Positions 8,232-18,539 are shown, counted from the first letter of the stretch. The stretch is DNA of 33,607 bases from Desulfocurvus vexinensis DSM 17965 (GCF_000519125.1 NZ_JAEX01000022.1:1-33607); one strand, 5' to 3'. Made by a program: numbers and translations. The notes: generated by a model not told the origin, from the letters alone.

Positions 8232-9379
8232 ACGGCCTCCTCGAGGCGCGCGGTGGGCACGGTCAGCGAGATGCGGAAGTACCCTTCCCCGGCGGCGCCG
8301 AAGCCGTTGCCCGGGGTCAGCACCACGCCGGTGCGCTCCAGCACCTCGGAGACGAACTCCGCCGAGCTGCGCCCCTGGGGCACCTTGGCCCACACGTAGA
8401 CCGTGGCCTCGGGCAGCGGGCATTCGATGCCCGCCTTGCGCAGGGCGCCGACCACGGCGTCGCGCCGCTCGCGGTAGATGTCGCGGAAGCCCGCCACATG
8501 GGGCTCGCCGTCGCGCATGGCCGCGATGCCCGCCTGCTGCACGGCCTGGAAGATGCCCGAATCCACGTTGGTCTTGACCTTGCCCAGCCCGGCCACCAGC
8601 GAGGCGTTGCCCACGGCCATGCCGATGCGCCAGCCGGTCATGTTGTAGGTCTTGGACAGCGAGTGGAACTCGATGGCCACGTCCTTGGCGCCGGGGAACT
8701 GCAGGATGCTCGGCGGCTTTTTGGCGTCGTCGTAGTACAGCTCGGTGTAGGCCGCGTCGTGGACGATGATCGTGTTCGTCTCGCGGCAGCGGGCGATGAG
8801 CTTTTCGAAGAACGCCGCGTCGGCGGTGGCCGCCGTGGGGTTGTTCGGGTAATTCAGGTAGATGGACTTCGCGCGCTCCCAGGTGGCGGCGTCGATGGCG
8901 TCCAGGTCGGGCAGAAAGCCGTTGGCCTCGGTCAGCGGCACGAAGGCCACCTCGCCGCCCGCGAAGCGCGTGGCGATGGGGTACACCGGGTAGTTGGGCG
9001 AGCAGACCAGGTTCAGGTCGCCGGGGTCGGTGAAGGCCAGCGGGAAATGGGCGATGCCCTCCTTGGAGCCGATGAGGCTGACCACCTCGCGGGCTTCGTC
9101 CAGGTCCGTCACGCCGAAGCGCTCGGCGTACCAGCGCGTCACGGCCTGGCGGAAGGCCGGCAGGCCCTCGTAGTCCGGGTAGCGGTGGTTGGCGGGGTTC
9201 TTGGCGGCTTCGTAGAGGGCGTCCACGATGAATCCGGGGGTCGGCAGATCGGGGTCGCCGATGCCCAGGCTGATGATGTCCACGCCGCGCGCGGCGACCT
9301 GCTTCTTCACGCGGTCGATCTCGGCGAACAGGTAGGGCGGCAGTTCGGCAATGCGCTGGGCCAGCTTGAAATCGGGCAC
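8210..9379 (-). CDS. dapL: LL-diaminopimelate aminotransferase
   Basis: This is a 389-residue fold-type I PLP aminotransferase that converts tetrahydrodipicolinate directly to LL-diaminopimelate, short-cutting lysine and peptidoglycan precursor synthesis. The N-terminus FKLAQRIAELPPYLFAEIDR, the SLGIGDPDLPTP segment, NYPNNPT, HDAAYTELYYD and the PLP-binding SLSKTYNMTGWR (Lys243) match the DapL branch used by Desulfovibrio-type bacteria. I chose GTG at 9379 because AAGGAG lies nine bases upstream and homology begins there. Upstream in-frame sequence is Arg/Pro-rich and unlike the family. It is the first gene of a leftward operon with folK. The lysA gene at 19003 supplies the last step of the same pathway. 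Confidence 0.93.
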   Translation of the reverse strand: MPDFKLAQRIAELPPYLFAEIDRVKKQVAARGVDIISLGIGDPDLPTPGFIVDALYEAAKNPANHRYPDYEGLPAFRQAVTRWYAERFGVTDLDEAREVVSLIGSKEGIAHFPLAFTDPGDLNLVCSPNYPVYPIATRFAGGEVAFVPLTEANGFLPDLDAIDAATWERAKSIYLNYPNNPTAATADAAFFEKLIARCRETNTIIVHDAAYTELYYDDAKKPPSILQFPGAKDVAIEFHSLSKTYNMTGWRIGMAVGNASLVAGLGKVKTNVDSGIFQAVQQAGIAAMRDGEPHVAGFRDIYRERRDAVVGALRKAGIECPLPEATVYVWAKVPQGRSSAEFVSEVLERTGVVLTPGNGFGAAGEGYFRISLTVPTARLEEAVSRIAAL

Positions 9380-9450
9380 GTCGGTCCACTCCTTGGGGGA
9401 TATTGATGCGGACGCCAGGCGGGTCCGTCGGGGTGCGGGCAGGCCCGTGG

Positions 9451-9480
9451 ACCATAGCGGCGGCCCCGGGGGGCTGTCAA
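9451..9480 (-). promoter_or_regulatory. Predicted sigma-70 promoter for dapL-folK operon
   Basis: On the minus strand TTGACA (9480-9475) is followed by an 18-base GC-rich spacer and TATGGT (9456-9451). It lies about 70 bases upstream of the dapL GTG, in the divergent gap shared with xerD. Confidence 0.55.
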
Positions 9481-9575
9481 CGCCCGGGGCCGCGCGCCCC
9501 TTGTAGCCCTTGTATCGGGGGCCCGGGCCGTGTACCCTGCCCAGGCAAACCAACGCCCTGGAGGGCCCGCAGCGC

Positions 9576-10514
9576 ATGAAAACCCCCGCCCCGCCGGAGC
9601 ACCCCTGGGTTCTGGCCTACCTGGACCACCTGCTGGTGGTGCGCGGGCTGGCCGGGCAGACCCTGGCGGCCTACGGCCAGGACCTGGCCGCGTTCACGGA
9701 CTTCCTGCGCGCCCGGGGGGCGGACCTGCCCGACGTGACCCCGCAGACCCTGACCCTGTATCTCTTCCACCTGCGCGGGCGGGGGCTGGCCAGCCGCAGC
9801 CTGGCCCGGCACCTCTCGGCCCTGCGCGGGCTGTTCGCCCACCTGGCCGACGAAGGCCGCCTGCCTGCGGACCCCGCGCACCTGCTGGAAAACCCCAAGC
9901 TGCCGCGCAAGCTGCCCGACGTGCTCTCCCAGGCCGACGTGGCGGCCATCCTCGACCAGCCCGACACTGCCGACCGCCTGGGTTTCCGCGACCGGACCAT
10001 GCTGGAGCTGCTCTACGCCGCCGGGCTGCGCGTCTCGGAGCTCGTCGCCCTGGCGCCCCTGGATTTCGACCCCCAGACGGGGCTTGTGCGCGTCTTCGGC
10101 AAAGGGTCCAAAGAGCGCGTGGTGCCCCTGCACTACGAGGCCCAGCGCTTCCTGGAAACCTATCTGCGCTCCTGGCGCGGGCTGTTCCGCCCCGTGCAGG
10201 AGCTGATGTTCCTGAACCGCTCGGGCCGGGGGCTCACGCGCCAGGCGGTGTGGAAGCTCATCAAGCGCTACGCCCTGCTGGCCGGGGTGCGCGCCGAGGT
10301 CTCGCCGCATACCCTGCGCCACAGCTTCGCCACCCACCTGCTCGAAGGCGGGGCCGACCTGCGCACCGTGCAACTGCTGCTCGGCCACGCCGACATCGCG
10401 GCCACGGAAATCTACACCCACGTCCAATCCGAGCGCCTGATGCGCATCCACCGCGAGCACCACCCCCGCTCGGCACTGCGCACCCGGGACCAAGAGGCCG
10501 GACACACTCCATGA
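9576..10514 (+). CDS. xerD: Tyrosine recombinase XerD-like
   Basis: This 312-residue tyrosine recombinase should resolve chromosome dimers at dif with XerC and FtsK. The N-terminal SAM-like core-binding domain spans about 10-100 and the catalytic domain about 115-300. All catalytic residues are present: Arg152 (AAGLRVSEL), Lys179 ([10 protein letters not shown]), His245 and Arg248 ([14 protein letters not shown]), His271 (LLLGHADI) and Tyr280 (EIYTHV). Length and spacing fit XerC/XerD rather than a phage integrase, and the chromosomal setting agrees. Choosing XerD over XerC is a judgement from overall motif wording. The ATG at 9576 has GGAGGG at 9560-9565. Its stop overlaps the next start by ATGA, so the two genes are translationally coupled. 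Confidence 0.9.
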   Translation: MKTPAPPEHPWVLAYLDHLLVVRGLAGQTLAAYGQDLAAFTDFLRARGADLPDVTPQTLTLYLFHLRGRGLASRSLARHLSALRGLFAHLADEGRLPADPAHLLENPKLPRKLPDVLSQADVAAILDQPDTADRLGFRDRTMLELLYAAGLRVSELVALAPLDFDPQTGLVRVFGKGSKERVVPLHYEAQRFLETYLRSWRGLFRPVQELMFLNRSGRGLTRQAVWKLIKRYALLAGVRAEVSPHTLRHSFATHLLEGGADLRTVQLLLGHADIAATEIYTHVQSERLMRIHREHHPRSALRTRDQEAGHTP

Positions 10515-13222
10515 AGCAGCAGGACAAGCGCCCCGCCCCCCTGGTCGTCACCACCCACGCCAACGCGGACTTCGACGCCCTCTCGGCCATGATCGCCGCC
10601 AGCCGCCTGTATCCGGGCGCGGTGCTCCTTTTTCCCGGCAGCCAGGAGAAGAACCTGCGCAATTTCTTCATCCAGAGCGCCATGTACCTGTTCAACTTCC
10701 AAAGCGCCAAGGACATCGACCTGGACAGCGTGCGCACCCTGGTGCTGGTGGACACCCGCCAGCGTCCGCGCGTGGCCCACGTCGCCCAGGCGCTGGACAA
10801 CCCGGGGCTGACCGTCCACGCCTGGGACCACCACCCCGACACCGACGACGACGTGCCCGCCAGCGGCGGCAAGGTGCTGCCCTGGGGCTCCACGGCCACC
10901 ATCCTCGTCCACGAAATGATGACCGCAGGCCTGACGCCGACCAGCGACGAGGCGACCTTCATCGGCCTGGGCATCTACGAGGACACGGGCTCCTTCACCT
11001 TCAACTCCACCACGCCCCAGGATTTCGCCGCCGCCGCCTGGCTGCTGGGCCACGGCATGGACGTGACCGTCATATCCGACCTCATCACCCGCGACCTGTC
11101 CGCCGAGCAGGTCTCCCTGCTGGGCGAGATGCTCGACGCCGCGCACACCCACGAGATTCGCGGGGTGCCCGTGGTGGTCACCGAGGTCAGCACCGACGCC
11201 TACGTCAACGATTTCGCACTGTTGGCCCACAAGCTGCTGGACATGGAAAACCTGCGCGTGCTCTTCGCCCTGGGCCGCATGGACGACCGCGTGCATCTGG
11301 TGGCGCGCTCGCGCAGCCCCGAGGTGGACGTGGGCCAGATCTGCGCCTCGTTCGGCGGCGGCGGGCACGCCTCGGCGGCCTCGGCCAGCATCAAGAACCG
11401 CACCCTGGCCCAGGTCAAGGACGAGCTGTTCGCCCTGCTCAACGCCCAGATCAAGCCGCGCCACGAGGTCAGCGGCATCATGTCGCGCAACCCCGTGGTC
11501 CTGGACGCCGCCCTGACCACCGCCGCCGCCGCCGAGGTCATGACCCGCTACGGCCTCAAGGCCGCGCCCCTGGTGGACGCCCAGGGCGCCCTGGTGGGCA
11601 TCCTGGAGCACCAGATCGCCGACAAGGCCGTGGGCCACGGCCTGGGCGACACGCCCTGCACCGAATACATGATGCGCGGCCACGCCTGGGTCACGCCCGG
11701 CGACGCCCTCTACGATGTGACCGAGATCATCCTCGGCCAGGGCCAGCGCCTGGTGCCCGTGCTCGACGCCGGGCGCGTGGTGGGCGTCATCACCCGCACG
11801 GACCTGATCAACATCCTCATCGACGAGCCCGCGCGCATCCCCGAACAGCTGCTGCCCGACCGGGGCCGCGAGCGCAACATCCGCGTGACCATGCGCGAGC
11901 GCCTGCCCGCCGCGCTGTTCGCCGTGCTCGAAGACGCGGGCCGCCTGGCCGACGCCCTGGGCGTGGCGGTCTACGCCGTGGGCGGATTCGTGCGCGATAT
12001 CCTCATGGACCGGCCCAACGCGGACCTGGACCTGGTGGTGGAGGGCGACGGCATCGCCTTCGCCCGGGCCCTGGCCGAGCGCATGCAGGGCCGGGTGCGC
12101 CCGCACCGCAAGTTCCAGACCGCCGTGGTCGTGCTGCCCCAGGGCCAGCACATCGACGTGGCCACCGCGCGGCTGGAATACTACAAGTATCCCGCCGCCC
12201 TGCCCACGGTGGAGCTGTCGTCCATCAAGATGGACCTCTACCGCCGCGACTTCACCATCAACGCCCTGGCCGTGCAGCTCAACCCCGCGTCCCTGGGGCG
12301 GCTGGTGGACTTCTTCGGCGCCCAGCGCGACATCAAGGAACGCGCCCTGCGCGTGCTGCATTCCCTGTCCTTCGTGGAAGACCCCACGCGCATCCTGCGC
12401 GCCGTGCGCTTCGCCATGCGCTACGACCTGCGCATCGGCGGGCAGACCGAACGGCTGATCAAGAACGCCGTGCAGCTCGACCTGATCCAGAAACTCTCCG
12501 GGGCCCGGCTGTTCAACGAGATGCAGTTGCTGCTGGAGGAACAAAACGCCGTGGGCTGCCTGCGCCTGCTGCGCCAGTTCAAGGTGCTGCGGGCCATGCA
12601 TCCGCTGCTGACCCTCGCCCCGGCCCAGGAGGAGCTGGCCGAAGAGCTGGGCAAGGTCCTGGAATGGTACCAGATGCTTTACCAGGGCCCCGCGCCCAGG
12701 CGCTGGCTGCTCTACTTCATGGCCCTGGCCAACGGCGCCGAGGAGGCCGACGCGCGCTCCATGGCCGCGCGCTTCCACATGAGCAGCCGCATGGAGGACG
12801 AGTTCATCGCCCTGCGGGTCACGGTCAACGAGACCATCTACGGCTTCAAGATGTGGCGCCACCGCCAGGGCCCGCCCTCGGAGCTGTACTTCCTGCTGGA
12901 CAAGGTGCCCGTGGAGGGCGTGCTCTACTTCATGGCCCGCTACAAGCAGGAGGACGTGCGCAAGGCCCTGTCGCAGTACCTGACCCAGATGCGCGCCCAG
13001 ACCCTGGACATCACCGGGCTCGATCTGCGCGACCTGGGCCTGCCCGCCGGGCCTGCCTACGGGCGCATCCTGGACAAGGTGCGCGCGGCGATGATCGACG
13101 GGCGCGCCAACTGCCGCGAGGACCAATTGGCCCTGGCCCGGGCCCTGGTGGCCGACCCGGGGTTCATGGGCATCGCCCAGGCCCCGCCCGCCCGGGGCGC
13201 GAAACCCGGCGGGCAGGGCTAG
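10511..13222 (+). CDS. tRNA nucleotidyltransferase / poly(A) polymerase with DHH and CBS domains
   Basis: This is a 903-residue multidomain enzyme. Residues about 10-310 form a DHH/DHHA1 phosphoesterase unit ([23 protein letters not shown] at 106-110, [10 protein letters not shown]). Two CBS domains follow at about 314-437. The class II nucleotidyltransferase core ([27 protein letters not shown], about 488-513) carries the GG-RD signature and catalytic Asp505 and Asp507. The remaining C-terminal part matches the RNA-binding and helical body of the family. Fusions of this type in deltaproteobacteria and Aquifex are linked to A-adding or CCA-adding enzymes that finish tRNA 3' ends. Sequence alone does not tell which nucleotides are added. 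The gene overlaps xerD by four bases. Confidence 0.9.
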   Translation: MKQQDKRPAPLVVTTHANADFDALSAMIAASRLYPGAVLLFPGSQEKNLRNFFIQSAMYLFNFQSAKDIDLDSVRTLVLVDTRQRPRVAHVAQALDNPGLTVHAWDHHPDTDDDVPASGGKVLPWGSTATILVHEMMTAGLTPTSDEATFIGLGIYEDTGSFTFNSTTPQDFAAAAWLLGHGMDVTVISDLITRDLSAEQVSLLGEMLDAAHTHEIRGVPVVVTEVSTDAYVNDFALLAHKLLDMENLRVLFALGRMDDRVHLVARSRSPEVDVGQICASFGGGGHASAASASIKNRTLAQVKDELFALLNAQIKPRHEVSGIMSRNPVVLDAALTTAAAAEVMTRYGLKAAPLVDAQGALVGILEHQIADKAVGHGLGDTPCTEYMMRGHAWVTPGDALYDVTEIILGQGQRLVPVLDAGRVVGVITRTDLINILIDEPARIPEQLLPDRGRERNIRVTMRERLPAALFAVLEDAGRLADALGVAVYAVGGFVRDILMDRPNADLDLVVEGDGIAFARALAERMQGRVRPHRKFQTAVVVLPQGQHIDVATARLEYYKYPAALPTVELSSIKMDLYRRDFTINALAVQLNPASLGRLVDFFGAQRDIKERALRVLHSLSFVEDPTRILRAVRFAMRYDLRIGGQTERLIKNAVQLDLIQKLSGARLFNEMQLLLEEQNAVGCLRLLRQFKVLRAMHPLLTLAPAQEELAEELGKVLEWYQMLYQGPAPRRWLLYFMALANGAEEADARSMAARFHMSSRMEDEFIALRVTVNETIYGFKMWRHRQGPPSELYFLLDKVPVEGVLYFMARYKQEDVRKALSQYLTQMRAQTLDITGLDLRDLGLPAGPAYGRILDKVRAAMIDGRANCREDQLALARALVADPGFMGIAQAPPARGAKPGGQG

Positions 13223-13324
13223 GGGCGCGGCGCGGGCCTTGCCCTTGGCGCGCGCGGCGTGTACAACGGCACGGTCCGCTCCATGCTTGAATTCCACGGG
13301 CCAGGCCCGTGCCGGGGGGCTGCG

Positions 13325-13798
13325 GTGAACGAAGACGTGCATGTTTCGGTGATCGGCGCCGGACGCTGCGACGACGCGGTGCGGGCCACGGCCCGCGAGC
13401 TGGGGGCGCTCATCGCCGCCCGGGGCTGGACCCTGGTCTGCGGCGGGCTGTCGGGGGTCATGGAGGCTGCGGCCCAGGGCGCGCGCGAGGCCGGGGGCCA
13501 CACCGTGGGCATCCTGCCCGGCGCCGACCGGCGCGGCGCCAACCCCTACATCGAGACGGCCCTGGCCACGGGCATCGGCCAGATGCGCAACGCCCTGGTG
13601 GTGCAAAACGGCGATGTGGTCATCGCCGTGGAAGGCGGCTACGGCACCCTGTCCGAGATCGCCCTGGCCCTGAAGTCGGGCCGCGCGGTGGTCGCCCTGG
13701 GCGCCTGGAAGAACATCCCCGGCGTGGTGCCCGCCACCAGCCCGGCCCAGGCCGTGGAACTGGCCGCCCGGATCCTTGCGGGCGAGCCCAACAACTGA
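13325..13798 (+). CDS. LOG/TIGR00725-family Rossmann-fold protein
   Basis: The product (157 residues from GTG 13325) is a small Rossmann-fold protein related to the lysine-decarboxylase-like/LOG family. Motifs are VSVIGAGRC, LVCGGLSGVMEAAAQGAREAGGHTVGILPG and EGGYGTLSEIALALKSGRAVVAL. LOG proteins hydrolyse nucleoside monophosphates at the N-glycosidic bond; this smaller TIGR00725 subgroup has no firm function. The GTG at 13325 directly precedes the conserved first beta strand and follows a run of G residues. An in-frame ATG at 13283 would add 14 residues that lack a ribosome binding site and look non-homologous. It lies about 100 bases after the nucleotidyltransferase and 15 bases before the HIT gene, so it is probably co-transcribed. 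Confidence 0.8.
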   Translation: MNEDVHVSVIGAGRCDDAVRATARELGALIAARGWTLVCGGLSGVMEAAAQGAREAGGHTVGILPGADRRGANPYIETALATGIGQMRNALVVQNGDVVIAVEGGYGTLSEIALALKSGRAVVALGAWKNIPGVVPATSPAQAVELAARILAGEPNN

Positions 13799-13813
13799 CG
13801 CAAAGGACGATCC

Positions 13814-14302
13814 ATGGACGTGTTGTGGGCCCCGTGGCGCCTTGAATACATCCTCGGCCCCAAGGCCGACCAGTGCCCCTTCTGCCTGCCCAAGGACACC
13901 GGCGAGGACCAGAGCCGCCGCGTGCTCCACCGCGGGCGGACCTGCTTCGTGATCATGAACATCTTTCCCTACAACAACGGGCACCTGATGGTCTGCCCCT
14001 ACCGGCACCTGATGAACCTCGTGGACCTGACCCCCGAGGAAAGCCACGAGCTGATGGACCTGATGCAGGTCAGCACGCGCATCCTGCAGGAGCGCTTCCG
14101 GCCCCAGGGCGTCAACGGCGGGGTGAACATCGGCGAGGCCGCCGGGGCGGGCATCAAGGAGCACCTGCATTTCCACCTCGTGCCCCGCTGGACGGGCGAT
14201 TCCTCGTTCATGGCCTTCGCCTCGCAGACGCGGGTCATCCCCGAGCACATCGACTCCACCTATGCGGCCCTGCGGCCCCTTTTCGACCAATATACAGCCT
14301 AG
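13814..14302 (+). CDS. HIT-family nucleotide phosphorylase/hydrolase
   Basis: This 162-residue HIT-domain protein probably acts on dinucleoside polyphosphates or AMP conjugates. The N-terminus WAPWRLEYI is followed by CPFC (Cys21, Cys24), part of a likely zinc site. FVIMNIFPYNNGHLMV and the histidine triad EHLHFHLVPRW (His117, His119, His121) are intact. The pattern matches the Ap4A phosphorylase-like/AP4A hydrolase branch of HIT proteins common in anaerobes. AAGGA lies a few bases before ATG 13814. Confidence 0.92.
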   Translation: MDVLWAPWRLEYILGPKADQCPFCLPKDTGEDQSRRVLHRGRTCFVIMNIFPYNNGHLMVCPYRHLMNLVDLTPEESHELMDLMQVSTRILQERFRPQGVNGGVNIGEAAGAGIKEHLHFHLVPRWTGDSSFMAFASQTRVIPEHIDSTYAALRPLFDQYTA

Positions 14303-14321
14303 CGCCAAAAGGAGATCTTCC

Positions 14322-14654
14322 ATGCGTTTCATCAAGTTCCTGGCCGTGATCGCCCTGTTCGTGCTGACCATGGCCCTGTTCGCCCAGAACCTGCCGGTGC
14401 TGGGCGCGCCCCTGTCCCTGGGGCTGACCCTGTTCGACGCGCAGCTCTTCGCCCTGGAATCGCCGCTGTACATGTTCCTGCTGGCCGCCTTCTTCCTGGG
14501 CAGCGTGCTGACCCTGCTCTACTTCTTCCTGGAAAAGCTGCGCACCGGGCGCGAGCTGGCGCGGGCCAACCGCAAGCTGGCCACCCTGGAGCAGGAAGTG
14601 ACCTCGCTGCGCAACCTGCCGCTGTCCGACGCCACCCCGGCGCAGGACAACTAG
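14322..14654 (+). CDS. lapA: LapA-domain (DUF1049) inner-membrane protein
   Basis: This 110-residue protein has two membrane helices (about 6-22 and about 46-68) followed by a cytoplasmic coiled-coil tail (ELARANRKLATLEQEVTSLR). It matches LapA/YciS, the partner of LapB in controlling lipopolysaccharide synthesis through LpxC turnover. The ATG at 14322 has AAAAGGAG seven bases upstream; in-frame sequence further upstream overlaps the HIT gene and is not homologous. The adjacent lapB gene starts 17 bases downstream, the arrangement known from E. coli. Confidence 0.88.
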   Translation: MRFIKFLAVIALFVLTMALFAQNLPVLGAPLSLGLTLFDAQLFALESPLYMFLLAAFFLGSVLTLLYFFLEKLRTGRELARANRKLATLEQEVTSLRNLPLSDATPAQDN

Positions 14655-14671
14655 CACCCCCGGGGGCAGTC

Positions 14672-15817
14672 ATGACCTGGTGGCGCGACATCCTGGACGG
14701 CAAGCCCGTGCGGCCCATGGGCGGCGGCGGGCGCGCGACCCTGTTCCAGGACGCGGGCGCCGTTTCCGGCGACACCCAGGCCGCCATCGCCGAACTCTCC
14801 CAGGTGGTGCGCGCCAACCCCGACGCGGTGGAGATCTACCTCGCCCTGGGCAATCTCTACCGCTCCCACGGCGAGATCGAGCGCGCCGTGCAGATCCGCC
14901 AGAGCCTCATCGTCCGCCCCGGGCTGGACAGGGAGGTCCAGGCCAAGGCCTGGTTCGAGCTGGGCCGCGACTTCAAGCGCGGCGGCTTCCTGGACCGGGC
15001 CATGCACGCCTTCGAACAGGCCCGCAGGCTGGGCGGGGACTCCGACGCCGTGATGGCCGAGCTGGCCCGGCTCACCGCCGACAGCGGGGACCACGAGCAG
15101 GCCGCCCGCCACTACGCCCGCCTGGGCAACCCGGTGGCCGAGGCGCACCATCTGGTCCGCCTGGCCACGGACCGCTTCGCCGACGGCCAGCAGGCCCAGG
15201 GCTACAAATGGCTGCGCAAGGCCCTCAAGGCCCACCCCGGCTCCCTGGAGGCCTGGATCGAGCTCATGCGCCAGGCCCTGGCCGCGAACAACTGGCGCGA
15301 GGTCGGCCACCATCTGGCCCGCGCCCTGGACAGCGTGCAGCCCGACCAGCGCTTCGTGCTGCTGGAAGGGCTGCTGGAGGCGGCCAAGGTCCGCGAGTTG
15401 GGCCCCGGCGCGGCCATGCAGGCCGACAAGCCCTTCCAGTACCATCCGCGCCGGGAGCTGACCGCCGTGGCCCTGCCCCTGCTGGAGCGCCACGACGACG
15501 ACCTGCTGCTGCAATTCTACGCGGCCTGGATGCTCTACGGCGACGACCCCGAGGCCTCGCGGCGCTGGCTGGAGCGGACCCTGGTGCTCAACCCCGGGTT
15601 CTGGCCCGCGCGCCTGGAACTGCTGGCCCTGGACACCCAGGGCCAGGAGCTGGGCGAGTCCTTCCGCACCCAGCTCGACTTTTTCGTGCACCGCGCCCGC
15701 GAGCTCAAGCGCTTCGTCTGCCGCCGCTGCGGCCTCAAGCGCGAGCAGCTCTTCTTCCTGTGCCCGCGCTGCAAGAGCTGGCACTCCATCAAATACCGCA
15801 CCGTGCTCACCGAATAG
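14672..15817 (+). CDS. lapB: LapB/YciM-like tetratricopeptide protein with rubredoxin-type metal site
   Basis: This 381-residue protein has repeated TPR helices across about 35-330 and a C-terminal rubredoxin-like knuckle with CRRC at 350-353 and CPRC at 364-367, the hallmark of LapB. LapB assembles the lipopolysaccharide export machinery and promotes FtsH degradation of LpxC at the inner membrane. Unlike E. coli LapB there is no clear N-terminal membrane anchor here; the protein begins MTWWRDILDGKPV. The membrane link may come from LapA next door. Its stop codon is immediately followed by the mutS start. Confidence 0.88.
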   Translation: MTWWRDILDGKPVRPMGGGGRATLFQDAGAVSGDTQAAIAELSQVVRANPDAVEIYLALGNLYRSHGEIERAVQIRQSLIVRPGLDREVQAKAWFELGRDFKRGGFLDRAMHAFEQARRLGGDSDAVMAELARLTADSGDHEQAARHYARLGNPVAEAHHLVRLATDRFADGQQAQGYKWLRKALKAHPGSLEAWIELMRQALAANNWREVGHHLARALDSVQPDQRFVLLEGLLEAAKVRELGPGAAMQADKPFQYHPRRELTAVALPLLERHDDDLLLQFYAAWMLYGDDPEASRRWLERTLVLNPGFWPARLELLALDTQGQELGESFRTQLDFFVHRARELKRFVCRRCGLKREQLFFLCPRCKSWHSIKYRTVLTE

Positions 15818-18538
15818 ATGACCGCCAAAAGCCCCGGCGCAGCGCCGCCCCAGGAGCCCGGGGTCAAAATGACCCCCATGTTCGAGCAGTACCTGCGCAT
15901 CAAGCAGGAGCACCCCGGCACCCTGCTCTTCTACCGCATGGGCGACTTCTACGAGTTGTTCTTCGACGACGCGCGCACCGCCGCGCGCGAATTGCAGATC
16001 ACCCTGACCTCGCGCAACAAGCAGTCCGACAACCCCGTGCCCATGGCCGGGGTGCCGCACCATTCTTACTGGGACTACGCCGCCCGCCTGCTGGACAAGG
16101 GCTACCGCGTGGCCGTGTGCGATCAGGTCCAGGACCCGCGCGAGGCCAAGGGGCTGGTGGAGCGCCAGGTGACCCGCGTGCTGACCCCGGGCACCCTGGT
16201 GGAGGACGAGAACCTCGACGCCAAGGACCACAACTACCTCTGCGCCCTGTACTTCGACGCCGACAAGGACGCCGGGGGCCTGGCCTGGGCCGACGTGTCC
16301 ACGGGCGAGTGGTCCGGGCTGGCCGCCGCCCGCCAGGAGCAGCTCTGGCAGTGGCTGGCCAAGCTCGGGCCCAGCGAAATCCTGCTGCCCGTGGGGCACG
16401 AGCCGCCCCGCAGCCACCAGGGCCTGGCCCGGCGGGTGAACCACCTGCCCGCGCGCTCGCATTTCGATCTGGCCGCCGCCACGCGCCATGTGCTGCGCGA
16501 CCAGGGCGTGGCCGACCTCGCGGCCCTGGACCTGGCCGACAAGCCCCAGCTCGTGCAGGCCATGGGCGCCATCCTCGTCTACCTGCGCCAGACGCAGATG
16601 CGCGAGGACTTCCGCCTGGCGCCCTTCAAGCCCCTGAACCTCGCCCGGCACCTTTTGCTGGACGACGTGACCGAGCGCAACCTGGAGCTGTTCCGCCGTC
16701 TGGACGGCTCACGCGGGCGCGGCACCCTGTGGGCCGTGCTGGACGCAACGCTGACGCCCATGGGCGGGCGGCTTTTGGCCGGGCGGCTGCGCATGCCCTG
16801 GAAGGACCTGGCGCCCATCGTCAAGACCCAGGACTGCGTGCGCCTGTTCGTCGAGGATGACACCCTGCGCGCGGACCTGCGCACGCTCCTGGATTCGGTC
16901 TACGACCTGGAACGGCTGGTGACGCGCATCCGCATGAACCGCGCCACCCCGCGCGATTTCGTCGCCCTGCGCGGCTCTTTGGGCGCCCTGCCCGGGCTGC
17001 GCGAGCGGCTGGCCGGGGCCGTGGAAACGCACGCCGACGACGCCCCGGCGGCCCTGCGCCAGCTCCTGGGCGGGTGGGACAGCCTGGACGACTACGCCAC
17101 CCTGCTGCACCGCGCCCTGGAGGACTCGCCGCCGCCCGTGGTCACCGAGGGCGGGCTGTTCCGGCGCGGCTACCACCCCGAGCTGGACGAGCTCATGGAC
17201 CTGACCGACCACGGCCAGGCCCAGGTCCAGGGGCTGCTGGAAGCCGAGCGCGCCGCCTCGGGGCTGGACAAGCTGAAGCTCGGCTTCAACCGCGTGTTCG
17301 GCTACTATTTCGAGCTGCCCAAGTCCCTGGCGGACAAGGCGCCCTACCACTTCACCCGCCGCCAGACCCTGGCCAACTGCGAGCGCTACGCCACGCCCCA
17401 GCTCGCCGAGCTGGAGGAGCGCATCCTGCACGCCGCCGACCGGCGCAAGGAGCTGGAATTCGCGCTGTTCAAGGAGCTGCGCGCCGGGGTGGCCGAGGCT
17501 GCCCACCGCTTCCTGGACATGGCCCAGCGTCTGGCGGCCATCGACTGCTGGCAGGGCCTGGCCGAGACCGCCCGCCGCCGGGGCTGGACGCGCCCCGAGC
17601 TGCACGACGGGCTGGACGTGACCATCCGCGAGGGGCGCCACCCGGTGGTGGAGGCCATGCAGGGCACGGCGGGCTACATCCCCAACGACCTGCACCTGAC
17701 CCAGGACAAGCGCCTCTTGGTCATCACCGGCCCGAACATGGCCGGCAAGTCCACGGTGCTGCGTCAGGCGGCCATCATCTGCATCCTGGCCCAGATCGGC
17801 TCCTATGTGCCCGCCGCCAGCGCCAGCATCGGGCTGGCCGACCGCATCTTCTCGCGCGTGGGCGCCTCGGACAATCTGGCCGAGGGCCAGAGCACCTTCA
17901 TGGTCGAGATGAGCGAGACCGCGCGCATCCTGCGTCAGGCCGGGGCGCGCAGTCTGGTCATCCTCGACGAGATCGGGCGCGGCACCAGCACCTTCGACGG
18001 CCTGGCCCTGGCCTGGGCCGTGGTGGAGGAGCTGGCCGCGCGCGGCAAGGGCGGCGTGCGCACCCTGTTCGCCACGCACTACCACGAGCTGACGGCCCTG
18101 GAGGGCGAGATTCCGGGGGTGGCCAACTTCAACGTGGCCGTGCGCGAATACCGCGACGAGATCATCTTCCTGCGGCGCATGGTGCCCGGCCCGTCGGACC
18201 GCAGCTACGGCATCCAGGTGGCCCAGCTGGCCGGGGTGCCCCGGCGGGTGGTGGCCCGCGCCAAGGACATCCTGGCCGGGCTGGAGGCCCGCTCGGGCGG
18301 GGCGCATTCCGTGCTGGCCCTGGCCGCCCCGGCCCAGGGGCTGCTGCCCGGGCTTGCGCCCCCGGCGCCGCCCGCCGCGCCCCAGGCCCCGGCGGCGCCG
18401 GACATCCCGCCCCGGGTGCGGGCCTTCATGGACGAGCTGGAGCGCCTGGAGGTTGACCGCCTGACCCCCATTGAGGCATTGAACTTCCTGTACACATGGA
18501 AAGCGACAACCCTGTGCCCCCCCTGCGAGGACGATTAG
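15818..18538 (+). CDS. mutS: DNA mismatch repair ATPase MutS
   Basis: The product is a 906-residue MutS that recognises mismatches and small loops and recruits MutL. The mismatch-reading Phe and Glu are in GDFYELFF (F44, E46). The connector, lever and clamp regions follow. The ATPase has Walker A GPNMAGKST (638-646, K644) and Walker B LVILDEIGRGTSTFDG (D717, E718), with ATHYHELT after it. The C-terminal helix-turn-helix and tail (RAFMDELERLEVDRLTPIEA) are present after a Pro/Ala-rich linker. ATG 15818 directly abuts the lapB stop, so no separate ribosome binding site is needed. Confidence 0.97.
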   Translation: MTAKSPGAAPPQEPGVKMTPMFEQYLRIKQEHPGTLLFYRMGDFYELFFDDARTAARELQITLTSRNKQSDNPVPMAGVPHHSYWDYAARLLDKGYRVAVCDQVQDPREAKGLVERQVTRVLTPGTLVEDENLDAKDHNYLCALYFDADKDAGGLAWADVSTGEWSGLAAARQEQLWQWLAKLGPSEILLPVGHEPPRSHQGLARRVNHLPARSHFDLAAATRHVLRDQGVADLAALDLADKPQLVQAMGAILVYLRQTQMREDFRLAPFKPLNLARHLLLDDVTERNLELFRRLDGSRGRGTLWAVLDATLTPMGGRLLAGRLRMPWKDLAPIVKTQDCVRLFVEDDTLRADLRTLLDSVYDLERLVTRIRMNRATPRDFVALRGSLGALPGLRERLAGAVETHADDAPAALRQLLGGWDSLDDYATLLHRALEDSPPPVVTEGGLFRRGYHPELDELMDLTDHGQAQVQGLLEAERAASGLDKLKLGFNRVFGYYFELPKSLADKAPYHFTRRQTLANCERYATPQLAELEERILHAADRRKELEFALFKELRAGVAEAAHRFLDMAQRLAAIDCWQGLAETARRRGWTRPELHDGLDVTIREGRHPVVEAMQGTAGYIPNDLHLTQDKRLLVITGPNMAGKSTVLRQAAIICILAQIGSYVPAASASIGLADRIFSRVGASDNLAEGQSTFMVEMSETARILRQAGARSLVILDEIGRGTSTFDGLALAWAVVEELAARGKGGVRTLFATHYHELTALEGEIPGVANFNVAVREYRDEIIFLRRMVPGPSDRSYGIQVAQLAGVPRRVVARAKDILAGLEARSGGAHSVLALAAPAQGLLPGLAPPAPPAAPQAPAAPDIPPRVRAFMDELERLEVDRLTPIEALNFLYTWKATTLCPPCEDD

Positions 18539-18539
18539 G

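Noticed and set aside
10412-14473. A minus-strand open frame of more than 1,300 codons
   Set aside because: It runs antiparallel to xerD, the nucleotidyltransferase, the LOG-like gene and the HIT gene, all of which have clear motifs; it is an artefact of high GC.
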